DNA of 7,165 nucleotides, taken from the NCBI GenBank assembly GCA_030044775.1, contig JASICF010000490.1, positions 1-7,165 of the forward strand, in the 5' to 3' direction. The notes under the pieces are model-generated. The model ran no database searches. It saw only the letters and a list, made by a program, of their open reading frames with translations, and was not told where the DNA came from. Made by a program: the position numbers and the translations under genes. This stretch comes from Candidatus Sulfotelmatobacter sp. (GTDB lineage: Bacteria; Acidobacteriota; Terriglobia; Terriglobales; Acidobacteriaceae). Of the stretch, positions 5,984-7,165 are shown one piece after another; the stretch's first letter is position 1, and each line of letters begins with the position of its first letter.

Positions 5984-6241
5984 ATGGATTTGACCGTTTA
6001 TTCCGCGCCCTGGTGTCCGGATTGCCGCGTGGCGAAGCGCTTTCTTGCTGAACACAACATTCCCTATAAAGACATCGACATTACGCAGACGCCGGGAGCG
6101 GTCGAAGAGATCATCAAGAATACGGGCAAACGCGCGATCCCGCAGTTTGTTATCGATGGCAAGTGGGTGCAGCCGTATGTGCCCGGCAAAGGCTTTCTCT
6201 ATGACGAGATGTCCAAGCGTCTGGGAATCAAGAAGCCATAG
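5984..6241 (+). CDS. Glutaredoxin family protein with CPDC active site
   Basis: An 85-residue thioredoxin-fold disulfide reductase of the glutaredoxin type, cytoplasmic. The first strand leads into the active site WCPDC (C11, C14). Cis-proline P53 lies in RAIPQFVIDG, the counterpart of the usual T-V-P loop, and the C-terminal helix begins around G70. Two active-site cysteines imply a dithiol enzyme. The usual glutaredoxin motif is CPYC; D13 in place of Tyr makes the reductant (glutathione or another thiol) uncertain. ATG 5984 gives the standard short N-terminus (MDLTVYS). No Shine-Dalgarno site is evident. GGCAAAAT at 5968-5975 also occurs before the cupin gene. A small hairpin (GGTGC 5928-5932, GCACC 5938-5942) lies in the preceding 59-base gap. 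Confidence 0.92.
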   Translation: MDLTVYSAPWCPDCRVAKRFLAEHNIPYKDIDITQTPGAVEEIIKNTGKRAIPQFVIDGKWVQPYVPGKGFLYDEMSKRLGIKKP

Positions 6242-6375
6242 CAGTAACCTGTCTTGATTACATAATCGTTCTCTAAAGCGTCAACCTCGCTGCCACTGAA
6301 TGCCAATCCCGCTGCGGCGTTGATGTCTCCCGTACATTGTCCTTCGTACCGTGGAAAAACTGATTGCCTCGGGGG

Positions 6376-6396
6376 AAGATCGGAACTCCCGATTTT
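6376..6396 (+). terminator. Possible terminator between the glutaredoxin and serine protease genes
   Basis: AAGATCGG (6376-6383) pairs with CCGATTTT (6389-6396) around a 5-base loop, with one G-T pair, forming an AT-ended hairpin with a T-run in its 3' arm. It lies 135 bases after the glutaredoxin stop. If real, it argues against starting the serine protease at GTG 6351. Apart from this hairpin I see nothing definite in 6242-6446. Confidence 0.35.
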
Positions 6397-6446
6397 CCAA
6401 CGCTTTGCGTGTTTTAAGCGTGGATTCTGCGGGCATTCCACATCCC

Positions 6447-7165
6447 ATGGCACAGCAGGAGATTCCACAAGGGTCAAATGAAGTGACGGAGAGCTGGCAG
6501 CAAGCCGTCCAGTCTGTCCTGGGAATGGTTGTGCTCATCGGCGCGGTGGCGATGTTTCATTACTATGCACCTGCGACGGTGCAGGTTCCGCAGCCTGACG
6601 AATTGCACCGGCAAGTCCAGCAGCTCAGCGAACAGGTGGCACAACTCCAACAGCAGCAGGCTACGCCAGCCCTGGTTCTGAGCCGCTATCGCAATTCGAT
6701 CGGCTACATCTACGGAATCTACCAAGTTGGATACGAGAGCCATCCGGCGGCAATCCGCGCACGGGTTTCGGGCACTGGATTTCTAGTTGGCGATGGGCTT
6801 CTGGCGACAAACCGCCATGTTGCCGAACCCTGGTACGGAGACAGCGAAGCAGAAGCACTGATCCGGCGTGGAGCATCGCCAAGGTTGGAAAGCATGGTGG
6901 TTTTCTTTCCAGGCTCGCCGACTCCGGTGAATTTAATGCCCGGCGCAGTCTCCTCGTCGGAAGATCTGGCAGTGTTGCGAATCGAAGACAAAAGTGCGGT
7001 GCGTGGACTTTCCTTGTTGCCCCTGGCAAAAGGAGTCTCACTTCCGGGAGAACCGGTGACGGTGGTTGGCTACCCGATGGGAATTGCGGGCATGGTGGCG
7101 AAGTCGCCGAGCGGCATTTACCAGCGACTTGCTTACCGGCATAGCGATATCACCGAGGCGAGTGA
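6447..7165 (+). CDS. Membrane-anchored trypsin-like serine protease (3' partial)
   Basis: A serine protease of the HtrA/trypsin-like (S1) type, cut by the window end after 239 codons. Counting from ATG 6447, a single membrane segment (about 20-38, SVLGMVVLIGAVAMF) is followed by a Gln-rich coiled coil (about 51-71, with heptad V/L at 53, 57, 60, 64 and 67). The protease domain begins near residue 78, with the barrel segment SGTGFLVGDGLLATNRHVA. H124 in NRHV and D173 in EDLAVLRI are the expected catalytic His and Asp; the nucleophilic Ser lies beyond the window. The topology implies a domain outside the cytoplasm, held by an uncleaved anchor. The frame is open from 6324, with GTG at 6351 and 6420 as other starts. 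ATG 6447 is preferred because it lies just before the anchor and after the possible terminator, but no Shine-Dalgarno site supports it. Confidence 0.82.
   Translation, partial: MAQQEIPQGSNEVTESWQQAVQSVLGMVVLIGAVAMFHYYAPATVQVPQPDELHRQVQQLSEQVAQLQQQQATPALVLSRYRNSIGYIYGIYQVGYESHPAAIRARVSGTGFLVGDGLLATNRHVAEPWYGDSEAEALIRRGASPRLESMVVFFPGSPTPVNLMPGAVSSSEDLAVLRIEDKSAVRGLSLLPLAKGVSLPGEPVTVVGYPMGIAGMVAKSPSGIYQRLAYRHSDITEAS

Noticed and set aside
6351..6446. Upstream GTG starts (6351, 6420) for the serine protease
   Set aside because: No ribosome-binding site for either. The added residues have no recognisable feature, and a possible terminator hairpin lies inside the extension from 6351.
6199..6477. 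- strand ORF covering the gap after the glutaredoxin gene
   Set aside because: No family resemblance and no ribosome-binding site. It runs antisense into the end of the glutaredoxin gene and over the serine protease start.

Overview
The window looks like chromosomal DNA from a soil Acidobacteriota bacterium (Terriglobia, Koribacter/Terriglobus-like). This is an inference from two things: the ClpC N-terminal sequence, and a secreted protein whose two-part architecture I associate with that phylum. No rRNA or other definitive marker is present. The DNA is moderately GC-rich. Most genes lie on the + strand, with one two-gene - strand cassette in the middle.

Layout. (1) 1-2400: nearly complete clpC, lacking only its first ~17-20 codons. 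Two stem-loops follow it at once (2432-2455 and 2457-2483). (2) 2531-3606: a leaderless-type promoter and a putative cytoplasmic zinc metallopeptidase (HEYTH...ELDAD...HPP) whose N-terminal part lies in a different frame, apparently shifted at a run of five T. (3) 3647-4292, - strand: an overlapping DUF4160-DUF2442 gene pair, a recurrent two-gene module suspected of being toxin-antitoxin-like, convergent with the peptidase. (4) 4466-5434: an exported protein of unknown function. Its start codon and Shine-Dalgarno site sit inside the loop of a long inverted repeat, and a strong terminator follows. (5) 5565-6241: a small metal-binding cupin and a CPDC glutaredoxin, both in the + direction. (6) 6447-7165: the start of a membrane-anchored trypsin-like serine protease, cut by the window end before its catalytic serine.

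How the genes may work together. ClpC, the glutaredoxin and the anchored protease all fit protein quality control and stress roles, but terminators and gaps separate them and nothing shows co-regulation. The 2.5-4.3 kb segment (frameshifted peptidase plus DUF4160-DUF2442) reads like an accessory insertion between housekeeping genes. It is the part most likely to hold an undescribed system, possibly defence or toxin-antitoxin related. I see no integrase, transposase, attachment site, CRISPR array, tRNA or rRNA.
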